Positions 1 to 8,478 of a stretch of DNA of 39,232 bases are shown one piece after another; the first letter of the stretch is position 1; each line of letters starts with the position of its first letter. The notes under the pieces were generated by a model. It worked only from the letters and a program-made list of their open reading frames with translations. It was not told the origin of the DNA and made no database searches. The stretch comes from Candidatus Hydrogenedentota bacterium (GTDB lineage: Bacteria > Hydrogenedentota > Hydrogenedentia > Hydrogenedentales > CAIZGN01). Position numbers and translations under genes: made by a program. The stretch is from positions 1-39,232 of the forward strand of contig CAIZGN010000681.1 in assembly GCA_903932505.1 (NCBI GenBank), given 5' to 3'.

Positions 1-124
1 CATCAACGGCCAAGGCATCGGATCCTACCTGATCTCGCTGTATTGCTCCGCCGCAGTATTGGTGGACGACGCCATCGCCGCGCTCGAGGGCGTCGATGTT
101 GGCAATTACTATGAATACAAATAA
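1..124 (+). CDS. srpI: Family 2A encapsulin shell protein, C-terminal end (partial)
   Basis: An open frame enters from the left edge (first full codon at base 2) and ends at TAA 122-124, giving about 40 residues. They include the stretches LISLYCSAAVLVDDAIAAL and EGVDVGNYYEYK, which match my memory of the C-terminus of SrpI-type (family 2A) encapsulin shell proteins, the HK97-fold proteins that form a 60-subunit cage. The call rests as much on context: the next gene, overlapping this one, is a cysteine desulfurase with a long disordered N-terminus, the standard cargo of family 2A shells. Most of the gene lies outside the window, so completeness cannot be judged. Confidence 0.78.
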   Translation, partial: INGQGIGSYLISLYCSAAVLVDDAIAALEGVDVGNYYEYK

Positions 125-2069
125 CCTCGAAAACGCCTTGACGGGACTGGCGTCAGGTTCGGGGTTGGACGTGGATCCATTCGGTGCTTTGAGCGCGACG
201 TCGGCGGGTTTCCCCGATCCGGCGGATCTCGCCCGGTTGGCCAACGAGTTCTTCACCGCACTCCCCGCCTCGCCTCCGGCTTCGGCACCGGCGGCTCCCG
301 TGCTGGCTGCGCCTTCGTTGGCGCCGGTGATTGCTCCGTTGGCTCCGGTCTCCGAGGCCGCGCTCCCGGCTGCTGGAGCGGCGACGGAACCTGACTATGC
401 TGGTCTTCCGGCCTCGTTGTCCACCCTACCGGGCACAAGCACCCTGGGAATCCCCGGCGGCGTCTCCGCTGCGGATATTTCCACTGTGCCATCCTTCGGC
501 TTTATCGACCAGGCCCGGACGCTGTTTGCGCCCGTGCCCACGACGGCCTTTCCCGTTGAGCCGTCCGCCCAGACCATAAAGATTCCCACGGAAACGGAAT
601 TGCGCGGCCAGACACCGTCGCTTCCGGGCGGGTTCTCCGCGCCGGTGGCCTCGAAACCAGCCGAGCCTTCGGCACCGCAAGTGCCCGGCGCGGTCTCGCA
701 CGATGTGCAGCGTGGCCGTCCCGCAAACTACGATTTCCTCAGCGTGGCGCGTCCTCTCGCCCCGATCGATGTCACACCCGTCGTGCAGCCGTTGGGCTTG
801 GAACCGTCCACCAACGGAGTCGCCAGTGCTGCGGCCGCTCCCTTTGACCTGGGTGCGGTGCGACGTGATTTCCCCATTCTGCAGGAAAGAGTCAGCGGCG
901 GTAAGCAACTCATCTGGCTTGATAATGCGGCAACCACCCAAAAACCTCAGCAGGTTATCGACCGGCTGTCGTTCTTCTATCAGCATGAGAACTCCAACGT
1001 GCATCGGGCCGCCCACGAGCTTGCGGCCCGTTCCACCGATGCCTATGAGGCGGCGCGCGACAAGGTCGCCCGATTCTTGAACGCCCCCACCTCGAAAAGC
1101 ATCATATTTGTTCGCGGTGCCACCGAGGGCATCAATCTGGTCGCCCAGAGTTGGGGCCGTCGGAACGTCCAGCAAGGGGATGAAATCATCGTCACATGGC
1201 TGGAACACCACGCCAACATTGTCCCTTGGCAACAGCTTGCCGCCGAAAAGGGTGCGCGTCTGCGCGTGGCCCCGGTGGATGACAGCGGTCAGGTGCTGCT
1301 GGATGAGTACGAGAAGCTGTTCACACCGCGGACCCGTTTCGTGTCGCTGGCGCATGTTTCCAATGCGCTGGGAACCGTTACGCCCGTGGCGGAGATGGTG
1401 GCCATCGCCCATCGCCATGGCGCGAAGGTGCTGGTGGACGGCGCACAGGCGGTTTCGCACATGCCCGTGGATGTGCAGGCCCTCGACCCGGATTTCTATG
1501 TCTTTTCGGGGCACAAGGTCTTCGGGCCGACCGGCATCGGCGTTGTGTACGGGAAACCGGACGTGCTTGAACAAACCCCGCCTTGGCAGGGTGGCGGCAA
1601 CATGATCGCGGATGTGACCTTCGAGAAGACGGTCTATCTGCCCGCGCCATCCAAGTTCGAGGCGGGCACCGGCAGTATTGCCGACGCCGTCGGGCTTGGT
1701 GCCGCCATTGACTATATCACCCGCCTCGGCATGGTGAATATCGCGCGTTATGAGCACGACCTTCTGCAGTACGGCATCGAGACCCTCCAGCGCATTCCGG
1801 GCCTGCACCTCATCGGTACTGCCCGGGAAAAGGCGAGTGTGCTTTCCTTCGTCCTCGACGGGTTCACCACCGAAGAAGTCGGCAAGGCACTGAGTCAAGA
1901 GGGCATCGCGGTTCGTTCTGGACACCACTGCGCCCAGCCGATCCTGCGTCGTTACGGCCTGGAAAGCACGGTGCGACCCTCGTTGGCGTTCTATAACACC
2001 TGCGAGGAAATTGATGCGCTGGCGGCCACCGTCTGGAATCTCAAGTCAGGCCGCGCTCCGGGACTGTAA
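96..2069 (+). CDS. Encapsulin-cargo cysteine desulfurase (SufS-like) with long N-terminal cargo-loading region
   Basis: The protein has 657 residues. Residues 1 to about 249 are rich in Ala, Pro, Ser and Gly and look disordered, with conserved-looking islands such as DPADLARLANEFFTALP and YDFLSVARPLAPID. From about residue 250 it is a complete fold-type I, SufS-like cysteine desulfurase: LDNAATTQKP near the start, the PLP lysine in FSGHKVFGPTG (Lys474) and the persulfide cysteine in RSGHHCAQP (Cys612). The family takes sulfur from cysteine using PLP. In family 2A encapsulin systems the N-terminal extension loads the enzyme into the shell, and such compartments store elemental sulfur. ATG 96 has GAGGG 5 bases upstream and lies inside the encapsulin gene (29-base overlap). 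ATG 111 is an alternative without a good ribosome site. A strong terminator follows, so the shell and cargo genes probably form one transcription unit. Confidence 0.93.
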   Translation: MLAITMNTNNLENALTGLASGSGLDVDPFGALSATSAGFPDPADLARLANEFFTALPASPPASAPAAPVLAAPSLAPVIAPLAPVSEAALPAAGAATEPDYAGLPASLSTLPGTSTLGIPGGVSAADISTVPSFGFIDQARTLFAPVPTTAFPVEPSAQTIKIPTETELRGQTPSLPGGFSAPVASKPAEPSAPQVPGAVSHDVQRGRPANYDFLSVARPLAPIDVTPVVQPLGLEPSTNGVASAAAAPFDLGAVRRDFPILQERVSGGKQLIWLDNAATTQKPQQVIDRLSFFYQHENSNVHRAAHELAARSTDAYEAARDKVARFLNAPTSKSIIFVRGATEGINLVAQSWGRRNVQQGDEIIVTWLEHHANIVPWQQLAAEKGARLRVAPVDDSGQVLLDEYEKLFTPRTRFVSLAHVSNALGTVTPVAEMVAIAHRHGAKVLVDGAQAVSHMPVDVQALDPDFYVFSGHKVFGPTGIGVVYGKPDVLEQTPPWQGGGNMIADVTFEKTVYLPAPSKFEAGTGSIADAVGLGAAIDYITRLGMVNIARYEHDLLQYGIETLQRIPGLHLIGTAREKASVLSFVLDGFTTEEVGKALSQEGIAVRSGHHCAQPILRRYGLESTVRPSLAFYNTCEEIDALAATVWNLKSGRAPGL

Positions 2070-2090
2070 GCGAAACCATCGCAACTACGC

Positions 2091-2130
2091 GAGCGTGGAG
2101 AAGGCAAAAACCTCCTCCACGCTCTTTGCG
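2091..2130 (+). terminator. Rho-independent terminator after the encapsulin cargo gene
   Basis: GAGCGTGGAG (2091-2100) pairs perfectly with CTCCACGCTC (2115-2124), a 10-bp stem with a 14-base loop. It is followed by a moderately T-rich TTTGCGTTT. It lies 22 bases after the desulfurase stop, so it probably ends the encapsulin operon. Confidence 0.75.
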
Positions 2131-2199
2131 TTTACCCCCTGGGAGCGCCGGATCCCTGTCGGCCCCCCTCCCCCCGCATGCAATTACTCCCCGCGCTCC

Positions 2200-2208
2200 T
2201 GCTATTAT
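2200..2208 (+). promoter_or_regulatory. Extended -10 promoter candidate for the LamG protein gene
   Basis: TGC followed by TATTAT is a good extended -10 element. It lies 25 bases before the chosen start codon, downstream of a terminator. No convincing -35 hexamer was seen at the usual distance. The same TG-N-hexamer pattern recurs ahead of other genes here (5311, 11196, 38985). Confidence 0.45.
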
Positions 2209-2233
2209 GGGACAAAACCCAAGGAGTGTGCGC

Positions 2234-5200
2234 ATGCGCAAGATCGTCTGTATCCTTTCATTGCTGTGGATGAGTATCCCGGTTGCTTTCGGCGAAGACA
2301 CACCGGCCGCTTGGTATCGGTTTGACGAAAAAGCCGGGGCCGTGCTTCATGATCGCACCGGGCGTTGTGCGGACGGCACAATCACCGGGCCGGTTTGGGA
2401 CGAGATTGAGGGAACACCCGGGTTGCGTTTTGCCGAGGGGCAATATGTGGACTTGGGGAAGGACGCGGCGGCCCTGTTGACCGGCGACCGCACCGTTGCC
2501 GCGTGGCTTCGCATTGACGCCTCCCCGCACCCTGATGAATGCACCAATTGGACGGTTCTGGAGAACGAGCAATATCGGAAGTCCGGCAGCATCCTGCGAA
2601 TCGATGGTGGCACTTCGAAATTGACCTACCGGGTCAGCCAGGAAGGCACGGACCAATTCGGGATGAGCGGGGTTTCTCTCGAAAATCGCCAGACCTCGTT
2701 CGTGGTGATGACGTGCAAGAGGGGCCAAGTGGCCCTGTATGTCAACGGTCGCCCGGACGGGCAATTTGCCACACAACCGCCCGCACCGGGCGATGCACCG
2801 CTGCATCTTGGAGGGGCCTCGCAATCCTTTTCGGGGGCGATGTTCGATGTGGCGCTGTATGACCATGCCTTGGATGCGAGCGCGGTGGCCGCGCTGTATT
2901 GGCGGGACGCGGCGCGATTTCGGAAGGATACGGGCAAGGACACGCTTCGCCTGACCCCGCATGTTTATCGGGCCGAGCGCGAAGTCTTCGTCGATGTCGA
3001 TTTTCTGGGCGTGGCCCCGCTGCGACCGGAGGAGTCGATGACGGTGGGGCTGTACGCGCACGACGGAACGCCTGTAGACGTGCGCGCCATTCTGGCAATG
3101 CCCGAGACGCTGCAGGCGGGATACACCTTTCCTGCGCCTGCGCCCGGGGATTATGAGGTGCGTGCCTGTCTCACGAGTCCGTCCCGTGCGCATCAAACGA
3201 CCGGAGCGGTGTCGTTGTCCGACGCCCCGGGGACGGTGTTATCGCCCAAGGAAAAAACAGCGGGCGCATTGCCGCACATTGAGGCCGCACCGGCCTTTGG
3301 CATCGCGGCTGCGCCCGGTGGCGCGCTCTTACTGGATATGGCGGGGAAAACAATTCCCGTGGAGTCCTCGTTTTCTATTCCCGGCGGGGATTGGCACCGT
3401 TGGCGTTCTGGCGAAGCGCAGGAGGCCACGTGGACGGTCGCTACGGACGTCAAGCCCGGCGAAGTGCGCATGGAAGCGGCGGATGGGACGTACCGAGTCT
3501 CGCGTCAGGCGAGCATTGACGGCGACCGCGTGTGGGTACGCGATACGGTTACCAACCTCACCAACGAGGCGATTGGCATTCTGATTGCCCACCGATTGGA
3601 CACCAAGCCCCTCGGTGCGGCGCGGGTCTCGGTGTCGGGTCGAGAAATTGGCCGCCCCTGCGCAGAACGATCCATCAATCATTGCCCCGTGCTGTGCGCG
3701 GGCGTTCCGGGCGCGGGGGTCGGGCTGGTGCCCGTGGACGATGTGTTTCTGCTGCAAAGCCGGGGCGCTTACGATGGTGACCATCAGTTGGTGTTGTCCA
3801 CCAACGAATTTGCGCTCGATGCGGGGGCTTCCTACACGCTCGAATGGGCGCTGTACATCAATCGGACGGGTGACTATTATGACGTGGTCAATGCCATACG
3901 AAGTCACGAGGGTAGAAACGGGGTGCGCATTGATGGTGCGATGACCATGTTGCAGGGAACCCAACACCAGCGCGATGTTTCGCTTGTGCCTGATGCGCCC
4001 TACTTCGAAATTCGGAATGCGGCCTATGCGGTGGTTGCGTGTTTGTCGTGGTGTGCGGACGATCCCGCCGTGTCGCTTGAGGGCATCGAGTTTCCGGCAT
4101 ACCCGGAGGAGCGTCGCCGTATTCGGGCCATGATGGATCGTCTGACGACTGTGGCACCGAAGGCGAAGGGTATGTTTCATGTGGCACCGCAACTTTACGC
4201 CACCAATACGCCGGAAGCGTATTTTCCGGATTCGCGCGTGACAGACCCGACCGGGAAGCAGGTAGTTTACGGCTACAACTACGAAAACGGATCGTATTTT
4301 ACGAAGGAAAGGTACGAGGCCAACTGGCGGTGGTGGATTTATTACCCAACCCTCGAAAACAGCTTCGGGAAGGCGCTGCTCGACAGCGTGGACGTCATGA
4401 TGGACGACATGGGATGTCGTGGGGTCTTTGCGGACGGGTTTCTCTGGGGCTATGGTGGTGAGTATACCTATGACCGCTGGGACGGGCATAGCGCGGACAT
4501 CGATCCGGCCACCCATCGGCTGACGCGCAAGAAAGGGTCGGTGCTGCTGCTTACGCAGGAGACCATGATTGCGTGGTCGAAAAAGATCTGGGGCAAAGGC
4601 GGCACGGTGGTGGCCAACGGCGTGGTGCCCACACGGACAATTTGTGCGCAACCGCTGATCTTCGACAAGGAGGTCAGCGAAGGCCCGGACGTCGCGCTGC
4701 TGCCCACGCCCGCGACACTCGGTGATCCCTCGCTTTGTAAGGATGAAGCATCGGTGTATCGCGATGTGCTGAACAAACTGCGCTGGGGCAATCTCTATTT
4801 CTATTACAACGAACCCAAGGAATTGCTGCACGAATCCATACCCGGACGCATGTACCCCATTACCGTGGATCGTGTTGAAGCGGGCTGTGTCCGAGGTGCG
4901 GAGCGCGTTGTGACCATGCGCAGCGGGGTCTATGGCTGGCCCGGCAGCCGGGATCTGCACCGGATCTACCGTTATGATTCGCGGGGTCGTCGGGTGGACT
5001 CCAACGCCTTGACCACGGTCGACGCGGACACGGTGCGCACGGAGATCGTGCTGGGCCCATCGGAGTCTGCGGTCATCGAGCGAATCCCGGTCACGGTAGA
5101 AACCAAGACCCCGGTCAATGTCGGCGTGAAAGGGGATGGCAACGATTCTGTGACGGTCACCCTTCACGGGGACGGGGAGGTTCGTTTCCCCTCGCATCCG

Positions 5201-5275
5201 GCCGAGGCTGCGGTACTGTTAAACGGGTCGCGAGAAATAACGATCCCGTTGGCAGTTCGCGGGCCGGGATTTTGA
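2234..5275 (+). CDS. Secreted LamG-domain protein with a glycosidase-like C-terminal region
   Basis: The start is ATG 2234, preceded by AAGGAG, and it gives a 1013-residue protein with a signal peptide (MRKIVCILSLLWMSIPVAFG). Residues from about 22 to 230 resemble a LamG/concanavalin-A-like lectin domain: AAWYRFDEKAGAVLHD at the start and a GAMFDVALYDHALDASAVAALY ending typical of LamG in exoenzymes, cited here only as a landmark. The middle appears to be a beta-sandwich. The region from about 600 to 960 looks like a glycoside-hydrolase TIM barrel, with VDVMMDDMGCRGVFADGF where an acidic catalytic residue would be expected. I cannot assign a GH family. A role in extracellular polysaccharide or glycoside breakdown is inferred. 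The gene stands alone between a terminator and the rubrerythrin promoter. Confidence 0.7.
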   Translation: MRKIVCILSLLWMSIPVAFGEDTPAAWYRFDEKAGAVLHDRTGRCADGTITGPVWDEIEGTPGLRFAEGQYVDLGKDAAALLTGDRTVAAWLRIDASPHPDECTNWTVLENEQYRKSGSILRIDGGTSKLTYRVSQEGTDQFGMSGVSLENRQTSFVVMTCKRGQVALYVNGRPDGQFATQPPAPGDAPLHLGGASQSFSGAMFDVALYDHALDASAVAALYWRDAARFRKDTGKDTLRLTPHVYRAEREVFVDVDFLGVAPLRPEESMTVGLYAHDGTPVDVRAILAMPETLQAGYTFPAPAPGDYEVRACLTSPSRAHQTTGAVSLSDAPGTVLSPKEKTAGALPHIEAAPAFGIAAAPGGALLLDMAGKTIPVESSFSIPGGDWHRWRSGEAQEATWTVATDVKPGEVRMEAADGTYRVSRQASIDGDRVWVRDTVTNLTNEAIGILIAHRLDTKPLGAARVSVSGREIGRPCAERSINHCPVLCAGVPGAGVGLVPVDDVFLLQSRGAYDGDHQLVLSTNEFALDAGASYTLEWALYINRTGDYYDVVNAIRSHEGRNGVRIDGAMTMLQGTQHQRDVSLVPDAPYFEIRNAAYAVVACLSWCADDPAVSLEGIEFPAYPEERRRIRAMMDRLTTVAPKAKGMFHVAPQLYATNTPEAYFPDSRVTDPTGKQVVYGYNYENGSYFTKERYEANWRWWIYYPTLENSFGKALLDSVDVMMDDMGCRGVFADGFLWGYGGEYTYDRWDGHSADIDPATHRLTRKKGSVLLLTQETMIAWSKKIWGKGGTVVANGVVPTRTICAQPLIFDKEVSEGPDVALLPTPATLGDPSLCKDEASVYRDVLNKLRWGNLYFYYNEPKELLHESIPGRMYPITVDRVEAGCVRGAERVVTMRSGVYGWPGSRDLHRIYRYDSRGRRVDSNALTTVDADTVRTEIVLGPSESAVIERIPVTVETKTPVNVGVKGDGNDSVTVTLHGDGEVRFPSHPAEAAVLLNGSREITIPLAVRGPGF

Positions 5276-5310
5276 GTGTTCTTGCGACAAAGACAAAACC
5301 GCCCGAGCCA

Positions 5311-5319
5311 TGATAGAAT
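5311..5319 (+). promoter_or_regulatory. Extended -10 promoter candidate for rubrerythrin
   Basis: TGA followed by TAGAAT forms an extended -10 motif 36 bases after the upstream stop codon and 73 bases before the rubrerythrin ATG. The -35 region is poor, so this is a pattern match only. Confidence 0.35.
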
Positions 5320-5392
5320 GATGAGCGATGTTTCGCCCAGGCACGAATGCCGAAGGCGTGGCCCAAAACACACCCAGAAAAGGAGCAAACGT

Positions 5393-5893
5393 ATGGCAAC
5401 GACTGACAACCTCAATGACGCTTTTGCGGGCGAAAGCCAAGCCAATCGCAAATATCTGGCCTTTGCAAAGAAGGCGGATCAGGATGGTTTGCCGCAGGTG
5501 GCACGACTGTTTCGCGCGGCGGCTGAGGCCGAAACCGTGCATGCCCACGCGCATTTCCGGGTGCTTGGCGGCGTGAAGGGCACCGGGGAAAATCTGGAAG
5601 CCGCCATCGCGGGCGAAGGTCACGAATATCAGGTCATGTACCCGAAGTTCATCGCTGAAGCGAAGGCCGAGGGCAACAAGCCCGCCGAAATTACCTTCTC
5701 CAATGCCAACACCGTTGAAGAGATCCATTTCGGCCTCTTTACGGAAGCCTTGGCCGCCGTTAAGAACGGCGCGGATCTGCCGGGCGCGTCCATTCATGTG
5801 TGCGGTATCTGTGGAAACACGGTGATTGGCGATGCGCCGGATGATTGTCCCGTTTGCCATGCCAAGAAGGAGCGCTTCTTCGAGGTGAAGTAA
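5393..5893 (+). CDS. rbr: Rubrerythrin
   Basis: A 166-residue non-haem di-iron protein that reduces hydrogen peroxide to water in anaerobes and microaerophiles. The ferritin-like part shows the iron-ligand motifs (GESQANRKY near residue 13, AEAETVHAHAHF near 47, GEGHEYQVMYP and TVEEIHFGLF). The C-terminal rubredoxin-like knuckle is CGIC-X11-CPVC. Length and order are normal for the family. The start at ATG 5393 is supported by AAAGGAG 6 to 8 bases upstream; the frame is open further upstream but looks non-coding. The next gene encodes a likely electron donor (rubredoxin-fused NADH oxidoreductase), separated by a hairpin that may let rubrerythrin be made in excess. Confidence 0.96.
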   Translation: MATTDNLNDAFAGESQANRKYLAFAKKADQDGLPQVARLFRAAAEAETVHAHAHFRVLGGVKGTGENLEAAIAGEGHEYQVMYPKFIAEAKAEGNKPAEITFSNANTVEEIHFGLFTEALAAVKNGADLPGASIHVCGICGNTVIGDAPDDCPVCHAKKERFFEVK

Positions 5894-5916
5894 GAGAGCC
5901 GACATCCTGTCGCGTG

Positions 5917-5940
5917 AAAGAGCCAGAAAGGCTCTTCTGC
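5917..5940 (+). terminator. Hairpin between rubrerythrin and its reductase; also one copy of a dispersed repeat
   Basis: AAGAGCC (5918-5924) pairs with GGCTCTT (5930-5936) around a 5-base loop. The downstream T content is low, so termination may be partial. The 24 bases 5917-5940 match the reverse complement of 38890-38913 at 20 positions, so this may be a dispersed repeat used as a terminator. Confidence 0.55.
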
Positions 5941-5974
5941 CTTGATTCATCGGAATGACGGAGGATTTAGTGTA

Positions 5975-7477
5975 ATGGCTTCGAGCAATGCCGCTTGGAT
6001 TTGTCAGGTATGCGGGTATGTGCATCGGGGTGCTGAACCACCCGAGGTGTGTCCGGTCTGTGGATGTCCGGCCTCGGATTTCGGGCCGCATATCGAAGTG
6101 TTACGTGCTGCGCCTTCCAAGCCCCGGCAGTGGCGTTGCCTGATCTGCAACTACGTGCATGAGGGCCCGGAACCCCCGGAGACTTGTGTGGTGTGCGGCG
6201 CGGATGCGAGTGATTTTGAGCCGCTCGCCGATACTCCGGCACCCGCCAGCGCCCAAGGCACGGCGGGGAAGATTGTAATTCTCGGTGCGGGTATTGCGGG
6301 TGTCTCTGCCGCTGAAGCGGCGCGTGCTGCTTCGCCCGATGCGGAGATAGTCCTCCTTTCCAAAGAAAAAGAATTGCCCTACTATCGACTGAATCTCACA
6401 CGGTATCTTGCGGGAGAGATGGGGGAGGAGGGCTTCCCCATCCATCCGGCGGAATGGTATGCCCAGCAGGGGATCGAGCTGGTGCAGGGTTGCGAGGCGG
6501 TCAGTCTTGAAGCAGACCGGCATGCGCTTCTGCTGGACGATGGGTCCGAGATGACTTATGACAAACTTATTCTTGCCTGTGGTGCGCATGCCTTTGTGCC
6601 GCCGATACCGGGCGGGAATCTTCCGGGTGTGCATGTCCTGCGCACACTCGACGATGTGCGTGCCTTGCGGCAGGCAGCGCAACCGGGCGTGCCATGCGTA
6701 TGCATTGGTGGCGGTATTCTCGGCTTGGAAGCGGCGGCCGGTCTGGCACGCTGTGGGGCGCAAGTGACGTTGTTGGAGAACTTCCAGTGGCTCTTGCCCC
6801 GACAGCTGGATCAGCAAGGCGGGGAGGTGCTTGAGCGGCATGTGCGGAAACTCGGGATCGAGATTCGTTCCTCGGTCAAGATCACGGAAATCTTCGGTGA
6901 TACAAAAGTGCGGGGTTTGGCCCTTGAGGATGGTTCGACGCTTCCCGCCGAGTTTATTGTGATCTCGGCGGGTGTTCGGCCAAACACCCACTTGGCGCGT
7001 CGCGCGGGACTCGATGTGGATCACGGCATCGTAGTGGATTCCTCCTTGGTGACATCGCATCCCGATGTCTATGCCGCAGGCGATGTTGCGGAACATTACG
7101 GGGTGCTTTATGGCCTTTGGGAACCCGCGCGGTTTCAGGGGGTTATCGCGGGACAAAACGCGGTTGGCGCGTACAGCGAGTTCGGGGGAATCCCCCGAGC
7201 GAGCACCTTGAAAGTCCTTGGTGTGAACTTGTTCAGCGTGGGCGAGATCGAGCTTAAGGACGGCAGCTATCAGTCCATTGCATGTGAAAACGACGGGGAA
7301 TACCGGCGTTTCCTTTTCCGGGATGGCCATCTCGTGGGTGCCATCCTGATTGGCGACACGCATCTGGCCTCCACCGCGCTTCGCGCGGTGAAAGACCATG
7401 CCGACGCCTCGGGCTTGCTTGCAGGCAGCCCCCATGTGGACGATGTGTGTGCGTGGCTGGAGGCACAGTCGTCCTGA
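5975..7477 (+). CDS. FAD/NAD(P)-dependent oxidoreductase with two N-terminal rubredoxin-type domains
   Basis: A 500-residue protein likely to pass electrons from NAD(P)H through FAD to its own rubredoxin centres and on to rubrerythrin. Two short rubredoxin knuckles of the rubrerythrin type (C-X2-C-X12-C-X2-C) are at residues 10-29 and 55-74. A pyridine nucleotide-disulfide oxidoreductase follows: FAD motif ILGAGIAGVSAAEAA near 101, NAD motif IGGGILGLEAA near 243, and the C-terminal FAD motif VYAAGDVAEHYG near 368, followed by a C-terminal domain like that of rubredoxin and nitrite reductases. ATG 5975 has GGAGG 10 bases upstream; the upstream extension from 5942 lacks this support. Two tandem iron sites on one reductase is unusual. 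The electron acceptor is inferred from the neighbouring rubrerythrin. Confidence 0.9.
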   Translation: MASSNAAWICQVCGYVHRGAEPPEVCPVCGCPASDFGPHIEVLRAAPSKPRQWRCLICNYVHEGPEPPETCVVCGADASDFEPLADTPAPASAQGTAGKIVILGAGIAGVSAAEAARAASPDAEIVLLSKEKELPYYRLNLTRYLAGEMGEEGFPIHPAEWYAQQGIELVQGCEAVSLEADRHALLLDDGSEMTYDKLILACGAHAFVPPIPGGNLPGVHVLRTLDDVRALRQAAQPGVPCVCIGGGILGLEAAAGLARCGAQVTLLENFQWLLPRQLDQQGGEVLERHVRKLGIEIRSSVKITEIFGDTKVRGLALEDGSTLPAEFIVISAGVRPNTHLARRAGLDVDHGIVVDSSLVTSHPDVYAAGDVAEHYGVLYGLWEPARFQGVIAGQNAVGAYSEFGGIPRASTLKVLGVNLFSVGEIELKDGSYQSIACENDGEYRRFLFRDGHLVGAILIGDTHLASTALRAVKDHADASGLLAGSPHVDDVCAWLEAQSS

Positions 7478-7509
7478 GGCGGGGAGAAGTCCCCTGCCCG
7501 CTCAAAATA

Positions 7510-7518
7510 TGCTACCAT
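7510..7518 (+). promoter_or_regulatory. Weak extended -10 candidate for the sugar operon
   Basis: TGC followed by TACCAT lies 63 bases before the DUF1080 start codon. No -35 element is visible. A short GGGGA/TCCCC hairpin (7481-7495) lies between the preceding stop and this site and may be a weak terminator. Confidence 0.25.
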
Positions 7519-7581
7519 CGTGCGAGGCCGCACCGCGCTTGGCATGGCCTCGCTGGTAGCATCAACACAAGGATTATTTCG

Positions 7582-8418
7582 ATGACACAAGAGACTCGAC
7601 GTTGTTTTCTCGCGGTGGTGGTCTGCATGGCCGTGATATTGGTCGGGGCTGGATTCGCCGCCGCCGAAAAGGCGGAGGGAAAGACCGTCCATGTATTCAA
7701 CGGCAAGAACCTCGACGGGTTCTACACTTTCATCAAAGCCCGTGGCAAGAATCAGGATCCCAAACAGGTCTTCACCGTGAATAAAGGCGTCATCCGGATT
7801 TCCGGCGAGGAATGGGGTTGCATCACCTCGGATGCGGAATTTGAGAACTACCGACTGACGATAGAGTTCAAGTGGGGCACGCTTACTCATGCCCCGCGCA
7901 CCGACAGCGCACGGGACAGTGGCATGCTCGTGCATTCGATTGGTGCGGATGGTTCATGCGGAGGCACGTGGATGAACTGCATTGAGTGCCAGATGATTGA
8001 GGGGGGTACCGGCGACCTGCTGGCCGTTGGCGATGGCAGTCCGGCCTTTTCGTTGACCATACCGTCGGCCCCGGAGATGCAGGACAAGTGTCCGGTCTAC
8101 AAAGCGGGAGGGAAACCCGTGACCATCAACAGTGGCCGTGCGAATTGGTGGGGACGTGACCCCCAATGGAAGGACGTCAAGGATTTTCGCGGCAGTCAGG
8201 ATGTGGAAAAGCCGGTGGGCAAGTGGAACCGCTATGAGTGCATCGCCGATGGCGACAAGCTCACGGTGATGCTCAATGGGGTTCTTGTCAACGAGGCTTC
8301 GGATGTGCGCCCCACGAAAGGCCGCATCCAGATACAGTCCGAGGGTGCGGAATTGTTTGTGCGGCGCATTGACGTCACCCCGCTGGCCAAGGACAAGGGC
8401 GCAGCCACGAAGCCCTGA
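7582..8418 (+). CDS. Secreted DUF1080 (3-keto-disaccharide hydrolase-like) protein
   Basis: A 278-residue protein with a signal peptide (hydrophobic FLAVVVCMAVILVGAGFAAA, cleavage likely after AAA). The rest matches the DUF1080 beta-jelly-roll family: VHVFNGKNLDGFYTF at the front, the GVIRISG and DSGMLVHS motifs, and a VNEASDVRPTKGRIQIQSEG end. Some members hydrolyse 3-keto-glycosides, and many are abundant in PVC-type genomes with unknown substrates. The start at ATG 7582 follows an AAGGAT ribosome site and begins directly with the signal peptide. It leads a same-strand set with an isomerase-epimerase fusion (60-base gap) and an alcohol dehydrogenase, suggesting sugar catabolism. The substrate is unknown. 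Confidence 0.88.
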   Translation: MTQETRRCFLAVVVCMAVILVGAGFAAAEKAEGKTVHVFNGKNLDGFYTFIKARGKNQDPKQVFTVNKGVIRISGEEWGCITSDAEFENYRLTIEFKWGTLTHAPRTDSARDSGMLVHSIGADGSCGGTWMNCIECQMIEGGTGDLLAVGDGSPAFSLTIPSAPEMQDKCPVYKAGGKPVTINSGRANWWGRDPQWKDVKDFRGSQDVEKPVGKWNRYECIADGDKLTVMLNGVLVNEASDVRPTKGRIQIQSEGAELFVRRIDVTPLAKDKGAATKP

Positions 8419-8478
8419 TCGCGCCCCTTTCCTATCGCCGCAATTGCTTTGTTGAATCGTTCTCGTGGGAGGTCTGTC

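Noticed and set aside
426-1928. 500-codon minus-strand frame opposite the cysteine desulfurase
   Set aside because: The desulfurase has all its catalytic motifs; the shadow frame has none.
3329-5197. 622-codon open frame on the minus strand opposite the LamG protein
   Set aside because: It has antisense shadow composition rich in Arg, His and Pro and no domain; the plus-strand protein has a signal peptide and a ribosome site.
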